This document shows positions 52,565-62,663 of a stretch of 64,000 nucleotides of DNA, piece by piece. The position numbers and the translations under genes were made by a program. The stretch spans positions 37,588,010-37,652,009 of the forward strand of contig CM064572.1 in NCBI GenBank assembly GCA_032716605.1, in the 5' to 3' direction. The DNA is from Paralithodes platypus. Its lineage: Eukaryota > Arthropoda > Malacostraca > Decapoda > Lithodidae. Position 1 is the stretch's first letter. Each line of letters opens with the position of its first letter. The notes under the pieces are model-generated. The model ran no database searches, had not been told where the DNA came from, and worked only from the letters and a program-made list of their open reading frames with translations.

Positions 52565-53412
52565 AGAAGGAAGTTTAACAGTTTAACGTCTTTATACCAT
52601 CTCAATTAACCCTTCTTAATACCACAGATCCTTCTTTAGCTGCATGCAATAGCTTAAATATAGCTAAATAAAAAATAAACGGAACCCTGGTACGGAAGGT
52701 GTTAATCTCGAAGGGAGCAGCGCTCGCTGAGGCAGTTGAAAGACGCCAAATCTCCTCAAGTAAGAAAATAACATGCAAGTTTGTGTAATGTGTAATGTTA
52801 CATTATTGTGTGTGACCGTGTGTTTGCGTTGACTAGTTACGAAATATGAATATATTAGTGTGAGCTACCGTAGTTAAGGGGGAGGTGCGTTGACAGGCGA
52901 ATACTGTATTGAGAATACATACGTAACCGTATATTTTTTTAACTTTTAATATTCAATGCATTGAATCAAGGTACCCATTTTATGAGTGGGTCAATGATTT
53001 TGTTTTAATAGTATTGTATTTATACAGTAAAACACATAAATATATGCCTACTCTTGCTATTTTAACGATATATTATTTCATTCTAGGAAGAAGATTTGGA
53101 AAGCATGAATAAAAATATATAGATACGATGATAGAGGGAGAAAAGAGAGAAATAAAGGAGAGAGAGGTTATCGTGATATTTATCATCCTATGGTTATAGT
53201 CAGGGCCCTGGTTATAGTCACAGTGGTGGAAACAATCCAGGGGGAGGGGCTTACATACGTGAAACAGGAAAGAAAGAGGAAGGGATGGTTTGGCTGAGAG
53301 GGGGTAGTAGAGAGGGGAAGGAGTAGGGGCGGGGGGTGTATCAATGTTACCAACACAATTCGCGATTCTCTGCCGGGCAGGTGTATCAGGACTTATGTCC
53401 ACAATAGTACAT
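52565..53412 (-). repeat. Right arm of large foldback
   Basis: Inverted partner of 46985-47912, ending at 53411 with CCACAATAGTACATA, the mirror of the left outer end. It carries an insertion-like stretch (about 53165-53235) absent from the left arm; the left arm carries other extra sequence (47280-47480). Confidence 0.85.
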
Positions 53413-53754
53413 ACTACTAAGGGTGATGGGGTGCATGATTCCAATTAACCCCAAAATGTACATGTTGCTAAGGCGAAGGGTTGCATACATTTTATATATT
53501 TTTTTTTTTCCTTTATTTTTTTCCAATCTTTCCTGTAAATTCCTTCTGGGGATTTCGAAGCCCAGCAAGGTTAATCACTTCCAACTTGTTCATGTACGGC
53601 AATTGCCGGAGGGAACGGAGGGTGGGGAGAGAGCCTTCTTCTTTTCTATCCTTTCCTTCAACTTTCCTTTTCTATCGGATATGTCATCTCTACTAGACTT
53701 ACGTCCTGACCACCTCGTTTGGATCGTACGGTCTGTGTGGCCAGTGTAGCTATG

Positions 53755-53756
<2 letters not shown>
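53413..53756. other. Spacer with GGTCTGTGTGG module
   Basis: Contains a T-run (53499-53508) and, at 53700-53757, the module also found at 39986-40065. No gene. Confidence 0.5.
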
Positions 53757-53807
<51 letters not shown>

Positions 53808-53838
53808 TATACTGTATATATATATATATAGTATATAT

Positions 53839-53891
<53 letters not shown>
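53757..53891. repeat. (TA)n microsatellites
   Basis: Two long TA tracts with a short interruption at 53800-53845, abutting the Penelope-like left arm. Confidence 0.95.
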
Positions 53892-53894
<3 letters not shown>

Positions 53895-54628
53895 AGTAAA
53901 GCCAGGTAATACATTTTCTTTAATACAAACGAGGTTGAAAGAAATGGCAATTTCTGCGTTGGAAATTTTATTATTCAAAGTTTCCAGGTCTCTGATGAGT
54001 TTTCGCTGGGTGGCAGGAAGTAGATGAAGGAGATGAGCAAAATTCATGGTGGTACAGGGTTACATAAATGTACATGATGATACAGGATATACGACGCGTT
54101 TCACTGGACAACCAGCATTATCAAGTAAGGAAGGAATGATATAAAAGGTAAACAGGAAAGGTATATATAGAGGGTGGAGGATCAGAGGAGGCGGAAAACA
54201 GGGGGCAAAAGTCTGCTATTGGTGGAAGCGTAAACTAGGAGAGAGAAGGGGTTAACCGCTTCACGCATGCGCACTGGATGCGGGATGGTGGTCAGTAGGT
54301 GGGGTCGAAGCTGATTGGCTGCGTGTCGAGGGGCGTGGCCTAAGTTGTGTGGCGCATGCAGAAGACGAAGCTGAAGGAGGTAGCGCGGGGGGCTGCGTCA
54401 AGGGCACCGGGGGGCGAGGAGGGGTGTTAGGTCCTGTAGGGTAGTGCCTTTTGGCAGAAGGAAGGATCTGAAGGTCCAGAGTTTGGTTGTTGATGTTGGG
54501 ATGTAAGGCTTGGATATATAAAGCTTCGAGTATAGGTAATCTCCTTGGGTCACTTTCTTTATCGAGTATGGTGGTGCGTTTCTCTAACTCGTTGCGTGTG
54601 AGGTGAGGGTGGTTAGGGGTGAGATAGA
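53892..54628 (-). mobile_element. Penelope-like element end, inverted left copy
   Basis: On the minus strand: C-terminal endonuclease coding (NELEKRTTILDKESDPRRLP, EALYIQALHPNINNQ, 54644-54261), a non-coding LTR-like stretch, then a new ORF start MNFAHLLHLLPATQRKLIRD (54047) through SFNLVCIKENVLPGFTNI (to 53892). It mirrors 54722-55435 with scattered differences. End-to-start joining and inverted pairs are typical of Penelope-like elements (family knowledge). Confidence 0.88.
54089..54128 (-). ncRNA. Hammerhead-ribozyme-like motif in Penelope LTR-like region (left)
   Basis: Minus-strand mirror of the motif at 55221-55260, identical in the core: TTGATAA, stem CTGG/CCAG, GAAAC and GCGTC. Confidence 0.5.
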
Positions 54629-54644
54629 GGACTGTGGACCTCAT

Positions 54645-55089
54645 TCCTATATTGGTATGACGCAGACTCGTCTTTCTCGTCGGTTAACTCTTCACCTTCA
54701 GGCTGGAGCCATCTAAGACCACTATCTCACCCCTAACCACCCTCACCTCACACACAACGAGTTAGAGAAACACACCACCATACTCGATAAAGAAAGTGAC
54801 CCAAGGAGATTACCTATACTTGAAGCTTTATATATCCAAGCCTTACATCCCAACATCAACAACCAAACTCTGGACCTTCAGATCCTTCCTTCTGCCAAAA
54901 GGCACTACCCTACAGGACCTAACACCCCTCCTCGCCCCCCGGTGCCCTTGACGCAGCCCCCCGCGCTACCTCCTTCAGCTTCGTCTTCTGCAGGCGCCAC
55001 ACAACTTAGGCCACGCCCCTCGACACACAGCCAATCAGCTTCGACCCCACCTACTGACCACCATCCCGCATCCAGTGCGCATGCGTGAA
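54645..55089 (+). pseudogene. Penelope-like GIY-YIG endonuclease C-terminus
   Basis: The plus frame reads SYIGMTQTRLSRRLTLHLQA, then GAI, an in-frame TAA (54714-54716), then DHYLTPNHPHLTHNELEKHT, TILDKESDPRRLPILEALYI and ALHPNINNQT, and a Pro-rich tail to the stop at 55089. YIG, the conserved Arg in the helix after it, and the late Glu in ILEALYI fit the Penelope-type GIY-YIG nuclease that nicks the target for priming. The stop codon and missing RT make it non-functional. Confidence 0.85.
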
Positions 55090-55220
55090 GCGGTTAACCC
55101 CTTCTCTCTCCTAGTTTACGCTTCCACCAATAGCAGACTTTTGCCCCCTGTTTTCCGCCTCCTCTGATCCTCCACCCTCTATATATACCCTTCCTGTTTA
55201 CCTTTTATATCATTCCTTCC

Positions 55221-55260
55221 TTACTTGATAATGCTGGTTGTCCAGTGAAACGCGTCGTAT
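55221..55260 (+). ncRNA. Hammerhead-ribozyme-like motif in Penelope LTR-like region (right)
   Basis: Order matches a minimal hammerhead: TTGATAA (canonical CTGATGA), stem II CTGG-TTGT-CCAG, then GAAA-C-GC-GTC with the expected cleavage after 55256. TTAC before the core can pair with GTA after the site as stem I. The core differs at C3 (T) and G8 (A), two positions that pair with each other in the active fold. Penelope-like elements are known to carry hammerheads in this location. Activity here is unproven. Confidence 0.55.
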
Positions 55261-55302
55261 ATCCTGTATCATCATGTACATTTATGTAACCCTGTACCAC
55301 CA

Positions 55303-55435
55303 TGAATTTTGCTCATCTCCTTCATCTACTTCCTGCCACCCAGCGAAAACTCATCAGAGACCTGGAAACTTTGAATAATAAAATTTCCAACGCAGAAATT
55401 GCCATTTCTTTCAACCTCGTTTGTATTAAAGAAAA
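55303..55435 (+). pseudogene. Penelope-like ORF N-terminus, truncated
   Basis: MNFAHLLHLLPATQRKLIRD, LETLNNKISNAEIAISFN, then LVCIKEN runs into (TA)n. The left copy continues a few residues further (VLPGFTNI). It is the start of the next unit in an end-to-start arrangement. Confidence 0.75.
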
Positions 55436-55548
55436 TATATATATATATATACATATATACTGTATATATACCAAGAAAAGATACAAAACCTCCATCCAAC
55501 TTTAACGAGATACTTGGAACTCATAAAACAGATCAAAGCGTTCGAACT

Positions 55549-55800
55549 TTATATTAAATGGGTTCGAAGCCTTTATATTAAATGGGTTCGAAGCCTCAAA
55601 TGTCCGGCTATATTGTTGTTGTTGGTGATTGTGAAGCCCTTCCTAGTTACGTGTTATTGTTCAATTCTCTCTCTCTCTCTCACACTCACTCACTCTCACT
55701 CTCTCTCTCTCACTCTCTCGATATTATAAACCTTGCGTTCTTCCTATTTTGTTTAACGTTCTCATGTTTGTCTTTCTCAAATATGTAAATAATAATATAC

Positions 55801-55850
<50 letters not shown>
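55549..55850. repeat. 24-bp tandem duplication, (CT)n and (TA)n
   Basis: TTATATTAAATGGGTTCGAA-containing 24-bp unit twice (55549-55596), CT-rich tract 55669-55720, (TA)n 55803-55847. Confidence 0.9.
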
Positions 55851-56511
55851 GTTATATAATGAAAATTGCGTTTTATGAAAGTGCAAATGAGACAAGACTG
55901 TATAGATGGTAATAAGGGAGGAAGATTAATTAGAGGAGTAATTACAGTCATGGATGATACGACAGATAAGGTGGGAACGGCGATAAAAGTGAGAAAATTA
56001 TGCTGATAAGAGAGAGAGAGAGAGAAAGCGAGCTCAGAAGCATGATTGGCTGGGGAGGGGCTGAGACAAAAATCCAACTTCCTTTTAAAGTCAACATCAA
56101 GAGCTTCTGGGAAATCTAATTACAGTCCCTTGACTTCTTGGTGTCCTTGAGGAGCGATAGCGAGAGAGAGAGATAATTATGATGATTGCACACAAACACA
56201 TCCCCCCCCCCCTTCTCTCTCGTTCTCTCTCCCTTTATCCCTTCGAAACAATTTCGTCAGTTCATGTTATTCCGGCTAACAAGAGGCGATCTTACATAGC
56301 TTAGTTAGGAGATCATAAATAGGTAATACTAGATGGAGAGAGAGAGAGAGAGAGAGAGCGCGCGAGAGAGGACGTGTGGAGGAATACATTGATGAGGGGA
56401 GCCAGGCAGGACCCTCCACAACTCACGAACTAATCATCATCATCATCACAAGGATACTATATTCAGTCTTAATAAATCATAATTAGTATATCAGTCTTAG
56501 TAAATGCTTTT
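55851..56511. other. Spacer with GA-rich tracts, no gene
   Basis: GA tracts at 56008-56028, 56160-56174 and 56336-56370. Nothing else recognised. Confidence 0.5.
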
Positions 56512-56850
56512 TCGATAATTAATGGCCAAATATGAAACTACCATGTTTCTGTATCTTACTAATGCCAAGTTTAAATAATTAACACCCTATTTAAAAAAAA
56601 TCTCGATAATTGATTGCCAAATATGAAACTACCATTTTTCTGTATCTTACTAATGCCAAGTTTAAATAATTAACACCATATTTGCATAATTTATCGATAA
56701 TTAATGGCCAAATATGAAACTATCATGTCTCTGTATCAATTTAATGCCAAGTTTAAATAATGAACATCATATTTAAATCATTTCTCGATAATTAATAGCC
56801 AAATATGAAACTACCATGTCTCTGCATCTAATTAATGCCAAGCTCGGACA
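56512..56850. repeat. 91-bp tandem repeat, about four units
   Basis: TCGATAATTAATGGCCAAAT begins units at 56512, 56603, 56694 and 56785, exactly 91 bp apart; each contains ATGAAACTACCATG and TAATGCCAAGTTTAAATAAT. The fourth unit is cut at about 56850. Confidence 0.92.
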
Positions 56851-57593
56851 GGGCGCCACTAGCGCCATCTATTATTTTGTTTTGCTTTGTAAACAAACGC
56901 TCTCTTATTACTGTTTTATATAAAATCGTAGCCCCTAATTTTACCCATTACCTACTGTAGTAAGTATCTATTTAACTGCCTTGTATGTAAGTAAAGCTTT
57001 GCATATTAATTTCCTAATAAACAATAATGTTTACTAACTAACCTGCCTACAGGGACTAACGCCGACGCCATTTTGTAACCAAACTTTTTTGGGGGATTAT
57101 ACACATTAAATTCCAGCCAATTTTGTACCAAATTTAAGTGCATTCATTTATCTTTTCCCCCTAGATATATTCTTGATTTTTTCTCCTCCAACTGATTTTA
57201 CTTTAAGCTAAGGGTGGTATTTGTACAATCTAACCTATCCTAACCCAACCTGCCAAGCTTTTAACCTAAACCAAACCTAGCCTAGCCTATAGCCAGCCAA
57301 TCTGTTTTTATTAATAACCCTTGTAGATATTGTATTTAATATCCTACTGTAGCTATATATATCTGTAATTTTAGTTGTTGCTTGCACGATCTTGTAGTAA
57401 CCTTTGACTGATACACTTTGTTTTATCTAAAAAGAGTAGTCTACTGCTTTACTAGGCTACAGCGACACCAGGGCCATCTGTTGACACAGTATATTAACTC
57501 CTTGTGTCCAGTCACACTTTATTTTTATATAATCTCTATTTGGTGAATTGTATATTTAGTTACATATTCTGTTATATATATATATTTGTTTAA
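56851..57593. other. Possible LINE 5' leader; no gene
   Basis: No coding frame. It precedes the tandem-repeat leader at 57594 and may belong to the same element; the boundary is unknown. Confidence 0.35.
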
Positions 57594-57925
57594 GGTTAGG
57601 TTATCACACCTGGTAGCCTATTTCTGCGTATTTCAATTTTGTTATTTTCGGTTAGGCTATTCAACGCCGGTAGGCTATTGTTGCGTATTTCAATTTAAAC
57701 AAAAAAATTTGGTTACGCTATCGCCCCTGGAAGCCTAATTCTGCGTATCTCAACATTTTTGTTTTCGGTTAGGCTATCACCCCTGATAACCTATTTCTGC
57801 GTATTTCAACATATTTGTTTTCGGTTGAAGTGATTGAAGTGTTTTTAAAGTGAGTGAAGTGTTTTAAAGTGAGTTAAGTGTTTTAAAGTGAGTGAAGTGT
57901 TTTTATAAGAGAGTGAAGTGATCTG
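57594..57925 (+). repeat. Two tandem-repeat sets just upstream of LINE ORF1
   Basis: Set 1: about 57-bp units starting GGTTAGGCTATC at 57594, 57650, 57711 and 57767 with a fifth start at 57823. Set 2: about 19-bp units AGTGAGTGAAGTGTTTTAA (57830-57925). They lie directly before the ORF1 ATG, where some LINEs carry promoter monomers; that role is inference. Confidence 0.8.
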
Positions 57926-57943
57926 AAGAAAGTTACTGTCACC

Positions 57944-58463
57944 ATGCCTCGCGCTTGTACGAACTGCGCCGGTAGGTTTGGGGAGTCCATGTTTGCTACT
58001 GTCGATCTTCAAGTCTGCCGGTTCTGCCAGCAACGAGAGAATTTTACAGTGAAATTAGATGAAGCCTACAACAAGATCAACGTCCTCACCATGAAGCTTG
58101 AATCACTCTAAGAGTTTGTAACACTCAACGTTGGAGTACCACAAACTTCAATTATCACCGCAACTCCAGCAGCCACCAACGCCCCAACGTCAACTGCCAA
58201 CAATTCAACGCCTGCAGTAGCCACTTCAGCTGATGGTTCCGATACTCAAGAAACAAATAGTGGCTCTCTTCCCCCTCAAGACAACTTCCGTGTCGTGAGG
58301 AACAATGTTTGCCCCAAGACCAAGAAACCTATACCGATTACCGAGTGTCAAAACCGTTTCCAGATACTCACAGACTCAGATGACGAAGAGGAAGTAGAAG
58401 AAGTCCGGCTTGTGGGAGGCTCGATGATACGTGGTCAGCTCATAGAGTTTTGCGCCAGGGCAC
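57944..58463 (+). pseudogene. CR1-like ORF1 N-terminus: CxxC finger to esterase start
   Basis: From ATG 57944: MPRACTNCAGRF and CRFCQQRENFTVKL (two CxxC pairs about 25 residues apart), a short heptad-like stretch, an in-frame TAA at 58109-58111, then a Thr/Ala-rich linker and EEVRLVGGSMIRGQLIEFCA. The last part is the SGNH block I with GGS where GDS is expected. The frame is cut at 58463 by the LTR. It looks like the missing 5' half of the ORF1 type seen at 1757 and 41407; whether it is the same family cannot be settled by eye. Confidence 0.75.
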
Positions 58464-60240
58464 TGTGACGCCTGCAGCTTAGCAGAACGCCACGTGGGCT
58501 CAGCCGCTTGCTTGACCACTCGCTAACACTCGCCAGGGCAGTGAATTTGGCTACAATCTATCTACAATGTTGTACTTTCTTTCTTGTGAATCGTCATATC
58601 ACAGGCAGTATAGAAGTGGTCTTTATTTTTGTCTGTGACAATGCATTATATTTTATATCATCAGTTATAAGTTTAATGTATAAGACTGAATTATACAGCT
58701 AGAGAGTGTGAGTGAGTAAGTGCAGGAGGCAGAGGGTAGTACGCATAGTGTTACACGTTGTCTCGGTGACATCATGCCACGGCCGGGCCCTCTTGGTGGC
58801 TGGACGCCTTGCCGCCCTCCTGCCGCGGCGGGAAGTGGTCCCCCCGCACTCCCTGCTGCCTTTGTGCCTTCCATGCTCAGAGCTTGCCTGACCAGCATAT
58901 CCTTCACACCTCCCTTGCCACCTGTCCCCGACTTCTACCTATAGAACACTTTCTCTCTCTCTCAACTTCTTACCTCTTATGCTTCTAATCTATTTAACAT
59001 CATAACTCCCCATTGGTTCTGCACGATTTCAGATATCGGCCATCGTATTATATGCTGAAGCTCTCAGATATTTCATGCTTAGTTAGACATTTTGGAGGGG
59101 TTATCATATTGTCTGTAGAGGTTCGACACACTCGCGGTGTCTCCCACCCTATTTCTTGGTTGTCTGCTGGGCTATTTAATGCTAGACAGGGGTAAGGCTA
59201 TTGATGTTGTGATTTCCGATGTGTACCAGGTTTTGTTGAACTTGTACAATCGCAACGGATACGAGGGAAGCCTAGGTTGTCTTTCTGACTGTGTACCTTG
59301 TGAGTTTAGCACTGTGTTGCGAGCGAGGGCTTTTGCCTCTGCCACCCAACACTGTGCTAACTCGTTTCGCTTTGACTTGAAGAGGGTCGCCAGGAGAGAA
59401 CCAGATACTAGCGATCTGGATCTCTCAAGAGAGCACCCCATCATTTAACGTAATTTGGCCATACAGTCTTAATGACCTCGCTAGGCTACGAGCCGCTTGC
59501 TCAGCCATTGTTTCCTAGCCTACGACATCCCAGCTAGACTTTATTCGCCTAGCAGACACCCGATTAGGATTATAAACTCTTATGTTATGTATGCAGCATT
59601 TTTATTCACATTGATTGTAAGCCTTGGTTGTTGTTGAGGTGCACAACCCGAGCAGGCTTTTGCGTTGCCTGAGGAAGTACTTCTTTTGTTGTTGGAGATA
59701 ATACTATTGCGCATTTATCGTTAGTCCCGTGCCAGTTAACACTGTATGTCCATACACTTGTCATATCTTGTTCCTGCTTCATATAACAGTTCAAAATCCG
59801 ATTCGATCATCTTAAGCAGCATCAGACTTTCTTCAGAAGATTCCTGTTCGATGCTTTAGGACTTTCATTCACTTTCTTTAATATAGGAGTGACAGTTTAT
59901 TATTGTTTAGAGTAACTTTAATTATACCTTCTTCTTGTTTGCATTAAATCATTCCAGTGATTTAATTAAGCTCTCTATCTTTTTACTTGTATACATTATT
60001 AACGTAATTGTATGTTGTTGTGATCAGGCTGTATCAGAGATCATCAGCCTGTAGTAGTAGTGCATTTATACCGAGTTAGAGGATACCCCGCTATCGCAGA
60101 TTTAACTCTGGAGGGTATAGGTGTTTTTGTGCGCCGGCATTATAAGTTCGAGGGTTGGATCTAGTGTTACCGTTCTGGCTGTGTGCCTTTCTAGTCCAAT
60201 GATTAAGAGCCCTTGTTTTATACGAGTCCCGGTCGTAACA
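58464..60240 (+). repeat. Inferred 5' LTR of the Gypsy-type element (about 1.8 kb)
   Basis: Starts TGTGACGCC exactly where ORF1 homology stops and ends GGTCGTAACA; the two ends are imperfect inverted repeats in the TG...CA form. Just after it is AATGACGACCTTGCTCAGG, a possible primer-binding region, though I cannot match a tRNA. The second LTR is outside the window, so the boundary is inference. Confidence 0.55.
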
Positions 60241-60454
60241 AATGACGACCTTGCTCAGGATTTTGTGAACTTAGAGAAATATTGCAGGAGTGTTGTGGTC
60301 ATTTGTTTTTGTTTGAAGGAATATAGTGGACACAGATTTTTTTTGGCAAGTAGTATAACACTTAAGAGTCTTCAAAAATGTTTGAGTAAATAGTGCTACA
60401 TGAGAGTTTAGGTGCTCCTTTTTTTATAAACGTTGAGAATTTTCGGTGAACACT

Positions 60455-61560
60455 ATGTCAGACGACGGATCAGTGTACAGTTAGGACACAGTACGGGAAG
60501 CAGCCTCTGAGGTGCAGTAGCGGGGTTTGTTAGAAGGTATAAGAGTAATAACTAGTGAGGAGGATGCAAGGAAGTTTCTGGAGATGCCTATTACTGTTGA
60601 CCGGGTGTCGGAGATTGATCGGTATGGTCTCCAGTGTTTGGCCACGGTCATGGGGCATGTGGGCACTAGCAGCATATCGAGAGGTGACCTGGTGGCCTGG
60701 GTGCTCGGCGGGGTGCGTGGGGCTTCGGGTGGAGTGGGAGCTGGGGCACCTTCGGCCCAGCCCCCATTCCACTCGACTCCTACCATGGCGCCCCCTCGGG
60801 CTCCGGAGCCGGGTACGTTCCCGCAGGCCGATATTCACTGGCAGCGTGGTTTGCACTTGGGTGAGTCTCCAATTGTTGCATCTCCTCCTCCTCAAGGTTT
60901 AACGGCAGATATGCTCTTCCAGCTTGAGATGGCTAAGATGAAGATTCAGGCTGAGGAGAGAAAGGCCAGATATGAGACTGAGGTTCAGGAGAGAAAGGCC
61001 ATACGTGAGGCTGAGCTTCGGGTTGAGGCTATGAAGTACTGTGCAGACATATATCTTGAGAAGTCTCGGGTGGAGTCAACAGGGCAGCGTCTCGGTTCTG
61101 GGAATCGAGGTCTTGATCAGTCTTTATCGCACCTTCTTAAGTTAGTCCCTGTATTTGACTAGTCGGGTGTCACCGAATTTTTCCTGCATTTTGAGAAGAA
61201 GTGCCGGGAGCACCAATGGCCCGAGGTTAAGTGGGCAGCCCTTGTTTCCTCTAGGTTGGTTGGCAAAGGACTCAAGGAATATGATGCGTTGCCCTTGGAG
61301 TCTTGCGTCAATTATGAGGTATTGAAGGAAGCTGTTCTGCGGGCGTACGAGTTACAACCAGATACGTACAGATTGAAGTTCCGGGGTGTAACGAAGGGTC
61401 GTGAGTGCACCTTTCTTGAGCATGCCCGGGATCTGTCCGATGCATTTAGAAAGTGGCTGCCTTCTGAGAAGGCATCGACGTTTGAGGAGTTGAAACAGCT
61501 GATGCTTCTAGAACAATTTTTCAAGTGTACGGGCGCGATTTGACGTTGAATCTTAAAGAA
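60455..61560 (+). pseudogene. Gag with SCAN-like capsid region
   Basis: ATG 60455; in-frame TAG at 60482, 60518 and 61160. An Ala/Pro/Gly-rich part (60690-60890) is followed by a charged coiled-coil-like stretch (FQLEMAKMKIQAEERKARYE, about 60915-61030). The SCAN-like region is YEVLKEAVLRAYELQPDTYR, FLEHARDLSDAFRKWLP and FEELKQLMLLEQFF (61310-61520). A frameshift in the T-run near 61515 moves to the frame with VYGRDLTLNLKEKHPKTLQE. Gag would form the particle core. Confidence 0.82.
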
Positions 61561-62320
61561 AAACACCCGAAAACTCTTCAGGAGGCAGCTGAGATGGCTG
61601 ACCTTCGGTTATCTTTGATTCGTGGGTGCGGTTCTGCACAGAGAAGTGATGCAGGCAATAAGGAGCGTAACCCTCCCCCTCCCCGAAACACTGATACACA
61701 TAATTACACTAAGAACAAGTGCAACGACACCAAAACTGACCATAAACCTAGTACCGTCCCGTTTAGAAAGGGTCCGGGTCCTTCCTCACCTCAAGGGAAG
61801 CCCAAGGGAAAGCTAGAGTGCTTCCATTGTCATAAGGAGGGGCATTTTGCAAGAGCCTGTCCAAGCAAGCTACCTAATGCAGTTGTGTCTTTGGCTCTCA
61901 ACATTGGGGTGTCCCCGAAGTCGTCTAGAGTTTGCCTGGGGTATAACGTCAGAGGCTGGGACACAGCCAGTGGAGAAGTATCCGGAAGGCTCGAACCCTG
62001 TCCGCGATGTCTTTTGCGACCATCGAGGGCGTGGCTGCGTGAAGTGGGCTGGTAAGAAGCATTGAGTTGAGCTGTTGCGAGACACAGGTGCCTCTCAGAC
62101 TTTGTTGAAGAACTTTACTGGTAGACCAATAAACGCAGCACGGGTGGTTGTGGTGCAAGGTATCAATGCTATCAGGTCATACCCGTTGGTCAGGATGGAA
62201 CTGGAGGTAGATGGTGTGACACGAGAGTTGGATGTTGGAATTGTGTAGAACTTGCCTGTTGGGGGCGTCGACCTCCTTCTCGGCAACGAATTTGCGGTGC
62301 CTACTTCTGAGGTTTCACCC
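61525..62320 (+). pseudogene. Gag zinc knuckle and retropepsin-like protease, broken
   Basis: EAAEMADLRLSLIRG ends the SCAN-like part. The CCHC knuckle is CFHCHKEGHFARAC (61820-61860, C-x2-C-x4-H-x4-C). After a frame change between about 61860 and 61960, the protease reads VELLRDTGASQTLLKNF (catalytic DTGA, about 62066-62115) to LPVGGVDLLLGNEF (flap/C-terminal Gly-Asn block). In-frame stops: TGA 62063-62065 just before it and TAG 62246-62248 inside it. Confidence 0.8.
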
Positions 62321-62663
62321 TTAGTCGTTGCCGAGAAGCCGGCCGACGTGAGTAGGGAGGAACAGGAGTGGGTAGAGAAGTGTCATGTACAACCTATGGC
62401 TTGCGTTGTTACAAGATCTCTTGCATCCAAAGTGTCACAGCCTATTCCTCAGTCTTCTGATCAACGGAGGAACGGTTGGAAGAAGACGGCTAATGTTGGT
62501 AAAAGTTTGGAGAGTTTAGTACCAGCAGCTCTTCTTGGCGACTCAGTATTGGCACCATTGTTGGAGTCTGGAGAAGCCCCAGGACCTGTCACAGCTAGTG
62601 AGGAGGTAGGGCAGGAAGAGACTCCGAGGCAGCAACGTTACACACAGAGAAAAAAAAAGGGTT
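62321..62663 (+). other. Linker between protease and integrase
   Basis: Continues the protease frame (ACVVTRSLASK, a linker type often seen after Gypsy proteases) to a stop at 62674. It changes to the integrase frame at the A9 run around 62650. Confidence 0.6.

Larger units (their letters stand above)
54629..55435 (+). mobile_element. Penelope-like element end, plus copy
   Basis: The same arrangement on the plus strand, extended by about 93 bp at the centre, which carries the GIY-YIG motif. It ends at a (TA)n tract shortly after the ORF restart. The two copies form a palindrome with arms of about 714 bp. Confidence 0.88.

Noticed and set aside
58665..58945. Host exon in the GC-rich stretch on either strand.
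   Set aside because: Pro/Ala/Gly-rich frames without motif, lying inside the inferred LTR.
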